From Dokdonia donghaensis DSW-1 (lineage in GTDB: Bacteria > Bacteroidota > Bacteroidia > Flavobacteriales > Flavobacteriaceae): DNA of 64,000 nt. Below the pieces are notes generated by a model, which ran no database searches, was not told where the DNA came from, and saw nothing but the letters and a program-made list of their open reading frames with translations. The position numbers and the translations under genes are program-made. The first letter of the stretch is position 1. Each line of letters opens with the position of its first letter. The stretch lies in NCBI RefSeq assembly GCF_001653755.1, contig NZ_CP015125.1, positions 2,365,501 through 2,429,500 of the forward strand. The letters are read 5' to 3'. Positions 25,641 to 32,961 of this stretch are shown here, piece by piece.

Positions 25641-25648
25641 TATCTTTA
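25641..25648 (+). promoter_or_regulatory. Candidate -7 element (TATCTTTA) of the cold-shock-domain gene
   Basis: Matches the TAnnTTT part of the flavobacterial -7 motif. If used, the mRNA would have a leader of about 135 nt. No clear -33 TTG is seen. Confidence 0.3.
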
Positions 25649-25788
25649 CAACAATCGCAAATTAAGGCAAAGCATACTACACGCACTGCCACAGTAATTT
25701 ATGTAAGTTCTTATAATAAATGACGACTAATTTGTGAACGCAATGAGATATGCTTACTGCGTATTAATTAAACACGATAAAAGAGTTA

Positions 25789-26235
25789 ATGGCTAGACCA
25801 CAAGAAACCTTTGGTAAAAAAGAAAGAGAAAAGAAGAGGCTTAAAAAAGCAGAAGACAAACGCAAGAAAAAACTTGCCCGTAAAGAGAGCGGAGAGAAAT
25901 TAAATGAATTTGTATACGTAAACCACCTAGGACAACTAGTGGATACGCCACCAGATCCATCACTTAAAGAAGAAGTAGATGTAGAAGACATCGTTTTAGG
26001 AATTCCTAAAAAAGAAGAAGGTGATGAACCAGATCCTATAAAAACTGGATTTGTTGAGTTTTTTGACTCTTCAAAAGGTTTTGGATTTATTAAAGATGCA
26101 GATACTCCAGAAAAGTACTTCGTTCACATATCTGAAGTTATAGAAGGAGAACTTAAGGAAGGAAATAAAGTTTCTTACGAAATAGAAAGAGGACAAAAAG
26201 GAATGAACGCTGTACGCGTTAATAAGATTACTTAA
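25789..26235 (+). CDS. Cold-shock-domain protein with basic N-terminal extension
   Basis: A nucleic-acid-binding protein in which the C-terminal 65 residues are a cold-shock domain: KTGFVEFFDSSKGFGFIKD contains RNP1 and KYFVHISEVI contains RNP2. The N-terminal region of about 80 residues is a highly charged Lys/Arg/Glu helix (KKEREKKRLKKAEDKRKKK) with a short YVNHLGQLVDTPPDP segment, absent in CspA. The extension could add RNA binding or ribosome contact. The stop overlaps the convergent pseudouridine synthase gene by 4 bases. A second, short cold-shock protein lies at 57433. Confidence 0.88.
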   Translation: MARPQETFGKKEREKKRLKKAEDKRKKKLARKESGEKLNEFVYVNHLGQLVDTPPDPSLKEEVDVEDIVLGIPKKEEGDEPDPIKTGFVEFFDSSKGFGFIKDADTPEKYFVHISEVIEGELKEGNKVSYEIERGQKGMNAVRVNKIT

Positions 26236-26804
26236 AGTAATTCTTTTACCTCAATAACTTGGCTAGGCTCCAGACCCATTAGGGTTTGTGAGCCTATTCT
26301 TATTCTTACAAGTCGTAGTGTAGCAAAACCTACCGCACTAGTCATCTTACGTACTTGTCTAAATTTACCCTCGGTAATGGTAATTGAGATCCACGGCGCT
26401 GGACCGTGTCGTAAGTCTCTTATTTTTTTTGAACGTTCTGGAAAACCAGGATCACCATCTATGCGTCTGGCTTTACAAGGTTTTGTTATATATTTTTTAC
26501 CCTCAACACTTATTTCTACTCCTTGAGTTAAAGCAAGAATAGCTTCATCTGTGATAGCGCCATCTACCTGAGCATAATACTCTTTTTCTACCCCAGAGGT
26601 GTTAATAGTATGAGATAGCTTACCGTCTGTAGTCATAAACAATAGTCCCTCAGAGTGCTCATCTAGTCGCCCCACAGCCATTGTGCCTTCTGGAAAATTA
26701 TAAAGCTCTTTTAAAAATTTCTTTTTACGAACTTGTCTTGTGTCATTAGAAATGAGCTGACTTAAATAGCCATACGGTTTAAACAACTTAAAGTGTCTAT
26801 GCAT
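26232..26804 (-). CDS. RsuA/RluE-family rRNA pseudouridine synthase
   Basis: Converts a uridine in rRNA to pseudouridine. The catalytic motif GRLDEHSEGLLFMTTDG gives the nucleophilic Asp, and the family signature continues with TEGKFRQVRKM and RLVRIRIG. At 190 residues, starting directly with FKLFKPYGYLSQ, it lacks the N-terminal S4 domain and so resembles RluE (23S U2457) rather than RsuA or RluB. The position modified cannot be proven from sequence. It overlaps the convergent cold-shock gene by 4 bases. Confidence 0.9.
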   Translation of the reverse strand: MHRHFKLFKPYGYLSQLISNDTRQVRKKKFLKELYNFPEGTMAVGRLDEHSEGLLFMTTDGKLSHTINTSGVEKEYYAQVDGAITDEAILALTQGVEISVEGKKYITKPCKARRIDGDPGFPERSKKIRDLRHGPAPWISITITEGKFRQVRKMTSAVGFATLRLVRIRIGSQTLMGLEPSQVIEVKELL

Positions 26805-26861
26805 AGATTATGAGATAGTCTAACGAAAGTATAGGATTCATTATAATTCTTATATTTATTA

Positions 26862-27365
26862 ATGCAAAAATTACTAGTCTGCCTCGTTATTTTCTTATTT
26901 ATAACTTCTTGTACAAATAAGAAATCTACTCCATTTCAGGTTTCTAATGATATTAAAAAACTTATCGCGGGTGATAGTTTAAAGACCTGGAAACTTGCCA
27001 AAAGGTATAATGGTAAAACCCGTATGAATATGGGAGATTGTTTTTTACACTACAGGCAAAGCTTTTATAGCAATGGCACTGTAACTGATAATAACGCACA
27101 ACACCCATCTTGTGGACCCTCTTTATCTGGCACTTGGAGTGTCATAACAGATAGCCTAGGATATACTCATATTAGAATAACAAGTGTAAAACTCAAAGAG
27201 CTCCTTCATATAGACGAAGATTATAAGGATTTTAGAATCTTTTATGCTAATAAAGATTCTTTACACCTATCATATACTCATAAACAATTTGGCAAAAAAC
27301 GAAGAATCTCAGATTATCTTGTGAGTGAAGAACTAAGCATAACAGACCGTAAGTTTCACCACTAA
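26862..27365 (+). CDS. Hypothetical lipoprotein
   Basis: Predicted lipoprotein: MQKLLVCLVIFLFITSC ends in a lipobox. The mature part of about 150 residues has a pattern (TWKLAKRYNGKTRMNMGDCF, FYSNGTVTDN, LSGTWSVITDSLG) resembling lipocalin-like domains in which a tryptophan strand and a GTW strand recur, and two further Cys that could form a disulphide. No enzymatic function is visible. It ends at the stop of the convergent rlmF gene with no spacer, so terminators must lie inside the coding regions. Confidence 0.72.
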   Translation: MQKLLVCLVIFLFITSCTNKKSTPFQVSNDIKKLIAGDSLKTWKLAKRYNGKTRMNMGDCFLHYRQSFYSNGTVTDNNAQHPSCGPSLSGTWSVITDSLGYTHIRITSVKLKELLHIDEDYKDFRIFYANKDSLHLSYTHKQFGKKRRISDYLVSEELSITDRKFHH

Positions 27366-28214
27366 TTATTCTTTAAAACGCCAAGCCAGAAATCTTGATT
27401 TCTTATTGCCCTGAGACATATCTACCGTTTTATGCTCTGCTTTGAGCTTTTCTAGTTGCTTTCTTATTTTAGGTAAGTGCTCGCTTTTTGATACTAGAGT
27501 AGTAAACCAGCCTACTTGATCTTTAAAATGTACGCTTTCTTTTACCATACGTTTTATAAATAGTGCCTCACCACCGTTACACCACAATTCGTTAGATTGC
27601 CCTGCAAAGTTACGTTCAACCTCTTTGAGCTTTAGGTTTTTTGATTTTTCTTTAGTTGCTTTAAAAGCCTCTTTTTCTGAGCTATAAAAAGGAGGATTAC
27701 ACATTGTAAAGTCATACTGCTCAACAGGTAAAATAGCACCTTCAAAAATTTGAGCTCTTTGTTGCTGGTATACAGCAGAGAGAAAACCTTTGAGGTGTGT
27801 ATTTTTCTCAAGCAGTTGGTTTGCGTTTTGCACAGCTTTAGGATCAATATCTACACCCTTCATTTTCCAGTTAAATAATGATCCTCCTAGTAATGGATAT
27901 ATAAAGTTTGCACCAGTACCTACATCAAGGCCTTGCGCTTGCTTATCTGTATTAAGAAAGTCTTTGAGATATAAGATATAATCTGCACGACCAGGTATTG
28001 CAGGCGCCAGATATCCCTCTGGTATGTCATACCAGTTAAGAGAGTAATCGTTGAGCAAGATGGCTCTATTAAGCTCTAAAACAGCTTTGGGATTAGAAAA
28101 ATCTATGGTTTGAATACCTCTGTTAGTCTCAAGTATATGAGGTGCAAGATCCTTATTTACTTTACGTAATTGCTTAAACAGGTAAGGACCTATATTCTTA
28201 TTATCTGGATGCAT
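27366..28214 (-). CDS. rlmF: 23S rRNA (adenine-1618-N6)-methyltransferase RlmF
   Basis: Methylates N6 of A1618 in 23S rRNA using SAM. The start is set at the ATG at 28212-28214 (MHPDNKNIGPYLFKQL), because the 20 residues upstream are unlike the family. The SAM motif reads GLDVGTGANFIYPLLG, and the catalytic motif is MCNPPFYSS, the NPPF variant typical of N6-adenine methyltransferases. Length (282 residues) and the closing SRFLAWRF fit RlmF. It is convergent with the lipoprotein gene. Confidence 0.93.
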   Translation of the reverse strand: MHPDNKNIGPYLFKQLRKVNKDLAPHILETNRGIQTIDFSNPKAVLELNRAILLNDYSLNWYDIPEGYLAPAIPGRADYILYLKDFLNTDKQAQGLDVGTGANFIYPLLGGSLFNWKMKGVDIDPKAVQNANQLLEKNTHLKGFLSAVYQQQRAQIFEGAILPVEQYDFTMCNPPFYSSEKEAFKATKEKSKNLKLKEVERNFAGQSNELWCNGGEALFIKRMVKESVHFKDQVGWFTTLVSKSEHLPKIRKQLEKLKAEHKTVDMSQGNKKSRFLAWRFKE

Positions 28215-28336
28215 AAAATAGTATTTGAGCACAATAAGAATAATTAAGTATTTGCTTGTGCTTTTAAGAAGCACAAAACTACAACTAATGCTTGTATCAC
28301 CCTTTACAATTCTTAGTAAATACGTCTTATGCCTAG

Positions 28337-28621
28337 TTAACCAAGTTTACCTCTGTATGCGAGTGATATCATATTATGTGACAGTAGGGTGCTTTTATCA
28401 TCTAGATAGGTAGACAAATAGTATATGACAAGAGCACGCTGCTCTGTAGTTAAGTTTTTATATGCTGGTCGGGCAATACGTTTATCCCATTTTGTACCTA
28501 CTACGTTATCTAGCGCGATGCGTAAGTAACAGTGATTCTCAAAATTGAGCTCTGGATACTTTTGTGCAAGTGTATCCGGTAGCTGTAAGTAATAGGTTTT
28601 GTAATCTAACGTGGTGTTCAT
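28337..28621 (-). CDS. Small conserved-looking protein downstream of the nuclease fusion
   Basis: A 94-residue soluble protein that I cannot assign. It reads as helical, with a CYLRIALDNVVGTKWDKRI segment and LTTEQRALVIYYLSTYLDD. There is no signal or membrane helix. It starts one base after the stop of the exonuclease/GIY-YIG gene, so the two are probably translated from one mRNA; a function tied to that nuclease is a reasonable but unproven inference. Confidence 0.75.
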   Translation of the reverse strand: MNTTLDYKTYYLQLPDTLAQKYPELNFENHCYLRIALDNVVGTKWDKRIARPAYKNLTTEQRALVIYYLSTYLDDKSTLLSHNMISLAYRGKLG

Positions 28622-28622
28622 A

Positions 28623-30023
28623 TCAGGCAGAAATAGCTAGGGGAATTATCCTTGGGTTTTTATGTCTACGCAGGTAACTTCTCAAAATAACATCTGTGTG
28701 GTAGGTACTTTTCTTAAGATTAAGATATGAAGCTACTTCATCAAAATGACTAAGCTGCTCTGTCTCTGGCACAAAACCAAAACCTTTGTAAACCCCTTTA
28801 TCTATGTAGATAAAAGCCGTTTCATCTTCAGTACGGCCACGTTCTTTAATAAGATATGTGTCATTTTCTGAGTAAAAAGCCGCTAGTGCTTGATGTACTC
28901 GCTCGTTATAATCTGTGACGGCTTCTTCGTCATTACACACTCCTTTACATCCTTTAAGACGGTAATGTGAACACTGACCAAAAGTAGCCTGCAACCCACA
29001 AAAACGTGCACAAAGGTGATAGGTATCACAAAGCTCCATTAAACGCTCTGTGGCTTTTGCTTTAGTATAAACTTTATCTGTTGCACTTGCACGATACTTA
29101 GACTTTGCAACAGCGAGTTGTAAGATTCCTTTTCTATTTTCGTAAGACACAATGGTGTATGTACTTACTGGCATTTTTTGTGCTCTATTAAATTTTGGAA
29201 AATACTGTTCTATATATTCAGACTCTAGAAGTAGTGCGCAAAGTTCATTACCTGTTACTTCATAATCTATTTGATAGGTTTCTTGACCTAGGAGATATTC
29301 CTTATTCTTTTTATCATAAAAGTGTGATAACACACGTTTCTTGATATTAATCGCTTTCCCTACGTAAATGATTTTACCCGCACGGTCTTTAAATAAATAA
29401 ATACCTGCAGTTTCTGGAAGCTCTTGAATAATACGTGAAGGTAGGTGAGGGGGTAATGTAGCCTCTTTAGACCGTACATTTAAAAATGCATTCATCACCT
29501 TTTTATCTTCATCTAGATCTAGTAATCTTTTAAAGAGAATAACCGTTGCATCTGTATCACCCTCTGCGCGGTGTCTGTTATTAAGCGGTATCCCTATTGA
29601 CGCACAAAGATTACCTAGTGAGTAACTAAATAAATTAGGAATAAGCTTGCGCGAAAGTCGTACCGTGCACAACTTTTTACGCACAAAAGAAACACCCAGC
29701 CTTTTAAACTCTCCTTTAATCACATTAAAGTCAAAGTTGACATTGTGAGCTACAAAAATGGCACCCTCTGTAATTTCCAAAACGCGCTGAGCGATTTCTT
29801 CAAAGAGGGGTGCATCTTCTACCATTGCATCATCTATACCAGTAAGATTAGTAATAAATGGTGGAATGTATTGCTCTGGGTTTACAAGCGATGTAAACTT
29901 GTCTATTATTTCTCCATCTTTAAGACGTACGGCACAAATCTCGGTAATGCGATTACCGTTTATTCCTTTACCCGTAGTCTCAACGTCTATAATGCAATGA
30001 TATGTAGGTGCTAACTCAGTCAT
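28623..30023 (-). CDS. DnaQ-like DEDDh exonuclease fused to GIY-YIG nuclease domain
   Basis: A 466-residue fusion. Residues 1-175 are a DEDDh 3'-5' exonuclease as in DNA polymerase III epsilon: IIDVETTG (Exo I), VAHNVNFDFNVIKGEF (Exo II) and HRAEGDTDATVIL (Exo III). Residues of about 200-290 are a GIY-YIG domain (PETAGIYLFKDRAGKIIYVGKAINIKKRVLSHF) as in UvrC/Cho. A C-terminal Cys-rich stretch (CARFCGLQATFGQCSHYRLKGCKGVC) resembles UvrC/Cho relatives. Such fusions are known in Bacteroidetes and actinobacteria and probably act in repair or in processing of DNA ends. The small gene downstream is translationally close. A variant dispersed palindrome lies within. Confidence 0.92.
   Translation of the reverse strand: MTELAPTYHCIIDVETTGKGINGNRITEICAVRLKDGEIIDKFTSLVNPEQYIPPFITNLTGIDDAMVEDAPLFEEIAQRVLEITEGAIFVAHNVNFDFNVIKGEFKRLGVSFVRKKLCTVRLSRKLIPNLFSYSLGNLCASIGIPLNNRHRAEGDTDATVILFKRLLDLDEDKKVMNAFLNVRSKEATLPPHLPSRIIQELPETAGIYLFKDRAGKIIYVGKAINIKKRVLSHFYDKKNKEYLLGQETYQIDYEVTGNELCALLLESEYIEQYFPKFNRAQKMPVSTYTIVSYENRKGILQLAVAKSKYRASATDKVYTKAKATERLMELCDTYHLCARFCGLQATFGQCSHYRLKGCKGVCNDEEAVTDYNERVHQALAAFYSENDTYLIKERGRTEDETAFIYIDKGVYKGFGFVPETEQLSHFDEVASYLNLKKSTYHTDVILRSYLRRHKNPRIIPLAISA
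29645..29658. repeat. Variant of the dispersed palindrome (minus strand ACTTTCGCGCAAGC)
   Basis: Identical to the variant at 543-556 and two changes from the perfect core. It encodes LSRK within the DnaQ-like domain. Confidence 0.45.
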
Positions 30024-30120
30024 AATTGAGTAACAAAACTACACTTTATTTTTGATAATTAGGAATTATTCCTAAAAAATGGAATAAAATATGCGCTCTA
30101 TTGGATAAAATGTGAACTCA

Positions 30121-30396
30121 TTAGTCTTTGTCTTTAATTTCATCAAGTGCTGCCTTAAATTCTTCCCAGCTCACATTATCATTTCCATCTTTGCTATATC
30201 CTTCTATAAGTGCATTTGCCACGATAGACCTTATAAATCCGCTTACTTCGGCTTTTTTAAGCAATGCTTTAATCTCACTTTTAGAAAGTGTTCCATTTCC
30301 ATCTTCGTCAAAAAATGCAAAAGCCTGCTCTGGACTATCAAATTCTTGAGTGATGAGAATTTGCAGTTTATTGAGGATCATATCTTTGGTTGCCAT
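30121..30396 (-). CDS. Small EF-hand calcium-binding protein
   Basis: A 91-residue protein with two EF-hand loops: DEDGNGTLSKSE is a full 12-residue loop with Asp1, Asp3, Asn5 and Glu12; DGNDNVSWEEF is a second loop that is shorter or offset at its start. There is no signal peptide, so it is cytoplasmic as predicted. Bacterial EF-hand proteins may buffer calcium or serve as sensors; no partner is visible. It is divergent from the alkene reductase gene and about 100 bases from the nuclease gene. Confidence 0.85.
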   Translation of the reverse strand: MATKDMILNKLQILITQEFDSPEQAFAFFDEDGNGTLSKSEIKALLKKAEVSGFIRSIVANALIEGYSKDGNDNVSWEEFKAALDEIKDKD

Positions 30397-30602
30397 AACT
30401 ATATTGTTTTAAATTATTTATCTGTTTTTCTAAGCTTATCGCTTTTTAAAAATACATAATCTATAGTCTAATGCTTGACTTAAATAGTGTGAGTTTCCAT
30501 TTTCACGAAAGTGAAATTCTTTGTGAAACCCTTTATTTTCATTTAACAACGCGTTAACGGAGAAGCAGGTTGAGACACTCTAAATTTGTTAAAAAAAGAA
30601 CT

Positions 30603-31703
30603 ATGGATACTAATAGCCAACTATTATCACCGCTCAATACTGAGCGTTTATCACTTAAAAACAAGGTAGTTATGGCACCTCTCACAAGGTCAAGAGCTAC
30701 TCAAGAACATATACCTACAGCGATAATGTCACTCTATTACGGGCAACGTGCAGGTGCTGGATTAATTATTACTGAAGGTACAGCCCCTTCACCTAATGGT
30801 GTAGGATACGCACGCATACCAGGTATTTATAACAGTGATCAAGTAGAAGCTTGGAAACCAGCAACAGAGGCCGTTCATAATAAAGGCGGAAAAATCTTTA
30901 TGCAACTTATGCATACAGGTAGAATATTGCATCCAGATAATATGCCAGAAGGGGCAAAAATACTTGCACCATCTGCCATACAACCAGAAGATACAAAGAT
31001 GTATGTAGACGGTAAGGGTGAGTTAGAAATCCCAGAGCCTACTGCGATGACTCAAGACGATATTAATACTGTGATTGATGAATATGTACAAGCGGCAAAA
31101 AATGCTATTGAAGCTGGTTTTGACGGAGTAGAGGTACACAGCGCAAACGGCTATTTACTGGATCAATTTGTAAACGCAGGCACAAATAAAAGAACAGACA
31201 ACTACGGAGGCTCTGCCGAAAACAGAAGCAGATTAACACTAGAAGTCACTGCAAAAGTTATTGAGGCTATAGGAAAAGATAAGGTAGGTATACGCTTATC
31301 TCCTAATGGTGCGATGAATGATTTAGGACCTTTTGAAGGGCAAGAAGAGACATTTGATTATCTATCAAAAGAGTTAGAAAAACTGGATGTATTATATATA
31401 CATCTCGTAAATCACAGCTCTATGGGTGCACCAGCTTTACCAGATGACATACGTACTAATATACGTGATAATTATAATGGCCTACTTATTTTAAGTGGAG
31501 GCTATGATGCTCAAGAGGCAAATAAAGACTTAGAAGATAATAAAGGGGATCTTATTGCCTTTGGCCGTAAATTTATTGCAAATCCAGATTTGGTAACACG
31601 ATTTGAAAAAGATGCTTCACTTAACGAGCCAGATCAAGATACATTTTATACGCCTGGTAAAGAAGGATACACAGATTACCCAACGCTAGAAGAGAGTAAG
31701 TAA
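30603..31703 (+). CDS. Alkene reductase, old yellow enzyme family (NemA-like)
   Basis: An FMN-dependent NAD(P)H reductase acting on activated C=C bonds such as enals, enones and nitroesters. I use the ATG at 30603-30605 (MDTNSQLLSPL), as the Met 11 codons earlier would add an unlikely leader. Core motifs: NKVVMAPLTRSRA, TEGTAPSPNGVGYARIPGI, FMQLMHTGRI, the VEVHSANGYLLDQFVN loop with catalytic His/Asn pair, TDNYGGSAENRSR and the FMN phosphate-binding GRKFIANPDLV. It is followed by a zinc alcohol dehydrogenase in the same direction, a plausible aldehyde/enal detoxification pair. Confidence 0.93.
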   Translation: MDTNSQLLSPLNTERLSLKNKVVMAPLTRSRATQEHIPTAIMSLYYGQRAGAGLIITEGTAPSPNGVGYARIPGIYNSDQVEAWKPATEAVHNKGGKIFMQLMHTGRILHPDNMPEGAKILAPSAIQPEDTKMYVDGKGELEIPEPTAMTQDDINTVIDEYVQAAKNAIEAGFDGVEVHSANGYLLDQFVNAGTNKRTDNYGGSAENRSRLTLEVTAKVIEAIGKDKVGIRLSPNGAMNDLGPFEGQEETFDYLSKELEKLDVLYIHLVNHSSMGAPALPDDIRTNIRDNYNGLLILSGGYDAQEANKDLEDNKGDLIAFGRKFIANPDLVTRFEKDASLNEPDQDTFYTPGKEGYTDYPTLEESK

Positions 31704-31723
31704 ACCCTAAGTGGTTATAATTA

Positions 31724-31738
31724 CGCTTTCGCGAAAGC
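31724..31738. repeat. Dispersed palindrome copy 9 (CGCTTTCGCGAAAGC)
   Basis: A perfect core in the gap between the alkene reductase and alcohol dehydrogenase genes. Confidence 0.9.
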
Positions 31739-31772
31739 AAAAACACTAACTAATTAGTTTAAAAAAATTATT

Positions 31773-32819
31773 ATGACAGAAGTAAAAGCATACGGTGCTC
31801 AAGATAAAGAGGCAGATTTAAAGGAAATGACAATAGAACGTCGTGACACCTTGCCTACAGATGTAAAAATTAAAATAACCTATTGCGGCGTTTGTCACAG
31901 TGACATACACACTGTGCGCAGTGACTGGGGACCTTCTATGTACCCAGTAGTACCTGGTCACGAGATTGTAGGTGAAGTAATAGAAGTAGGAGACGAGGTT
32001 TCAAAATTCAAAAAAGGAGACCTTGTAGGCGTAGGATGTCTAGTAGATTCTTGCCAGGAGTGCTCATCTTGTGAGAGTGATCTAGAGCAATTTTGTCTCA
32101 ACGGCGCTACGTGGACGTATAACAGCAAAGACAAGCACACAGACGGTCACACCTTTGGAGGATATTCTCAAGAGGTGGTGGTTGATCAAAATTTTGTGCT
32201 TACCATCCCAAAAAACCTTGACACAAAAGCAGTAGCACCATTATTATGTGCTGGTATTACAACCTTCTCTCCATTACATCATTGGGGTGTAAAAGAAGGA
32301 ATGAAAGTAGGTGTTGTAGGTCTAGGAGGTTTGGGTCATATGGGACTAAAATTTTCTCACGCAATGGGAGCAGAGACAGTAATGATTACAACATCTGAAG
32401 GCAAAGCAGAAGATGCAAAAAGGCTAGGTGCAGATGATGTACTCATCTCAAAAGATAAAGACGCTATGAAGTCTCATAAAGGATCTTTTGACTTTATTCT
32501 TAATACAGTTCCAGTAAGCCACGACATTAACCCATACCTAGAGCTACTAGCTATAGATGGTACAATGTGTATGGTAGGAGCCATAGAGCCGCTACCAGAT
32601 GTGCACGGTGGTAACCTTATCTCTGGTCGTAAAAGTGTAGCTGGATCTCTTATAGGAGGCATAAAAGAAACTCAAGAAATGCTTGATTTTTGTGGTGAGC
32701 ACAATATTGTAAGTGATATTGAGATGATAGATATGTCTAGCATTAACGAGGCTTATGAACGTGTACAAAACAACGATGTGAAATACCGATTTGTAATCGA
32801 TATGGAATCATTGAGTTAA
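31773..32819 (+). CDS. Zinc-dependent NAD(P) alcohol dehydrogenase (CAD/YahK type)
   Basis: A medium-chain dehydrogenase of the cinnamyl-alcohol/YahK-like class that interconverts aldehydes and alcohols. Catalytic zinc ligands sit in CGVCHSDIH and GHEIVGEVIEVG, and the structural zinc Cys set is CQECSSCESDLEQFC. The nucleotide-binding motif VGVVGLGGLGHMGLKF indicates NADPH or NADH. At 348 residues it is full length, and it is followed by a strong terminator. Its position next to the alkene reductase suggests joint handling of reactive carbonyls. Confidence 0.93.
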   Translation: MTEVKAYGAQDKEADLKEMTIERRDTLPTDVKIKITYCGVCHSDIHTVRSDWGPSMYPVVPGHEIVGEVIEVGDEVSKFKKGDLVGVGCLVDSCQECSSCESDLEQFCLNGATWTYNSKDKHTDGHTFGGYSQEVVVDQNFVLTIPKNLDTKAVAPLLCAGITTFSPLHHWGVKEGMKVGVVGLGGLGHMGLKFSHAMGAETVMITTSEGKAEDAKRLGADDVLISKDKDAMKSHKGSFDFILNTVPVSHDINPYLELLAIDGTMCMVGAIEPLPDVHGGNLISGRKSVAGSLIGGIKETQEMLDFCGEHNIVSDIEMIDMSSINEAYERVQNNDVKYRFVIDMESLS

Positions 32820-32834
32820 AATAATATTATGTTT

Positions 32835-32864
32835 AAAAAAGCGAACTTTTAAGTTCGCTTTTTT
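32835..32864 (+). terminator. Hairpin terminator downstream of the alcohol dehydrogenase gene
   Basis: GCGAACTT pairs with AAGTTCGC, extended by A and T runs to about 14 bp, with a minimal TT loop and a long T-tract. Confidence 0.88.
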
Positions 32865-32961
32865 TATGACCTTACGCTTAAGGTTCATCACTTTGTTATT
32901 ATAAAGTTCATTGCGATATAATAGTCGTAGTATTTACATTTGTACCATCCATAAACTACTA

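Larger units (their letters stand above)
25412..25788. other. Long intergenic leader upstream of the cold-shock-domain gene
   Basis: About 377 bases with no gene. It contains a dispersed palindrome (25604-25621), a candidate -7 element at 25641-25648 and then about 135 bases of probable 5' leader before the start codon. AAGCATA (25670-25676) can pair with TATGCTT (25749-25755), and GCAGT-type segments nearby could extend a fold. Long structured leaders are common on cold-shock mRNAs. Confidence 0.55.
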
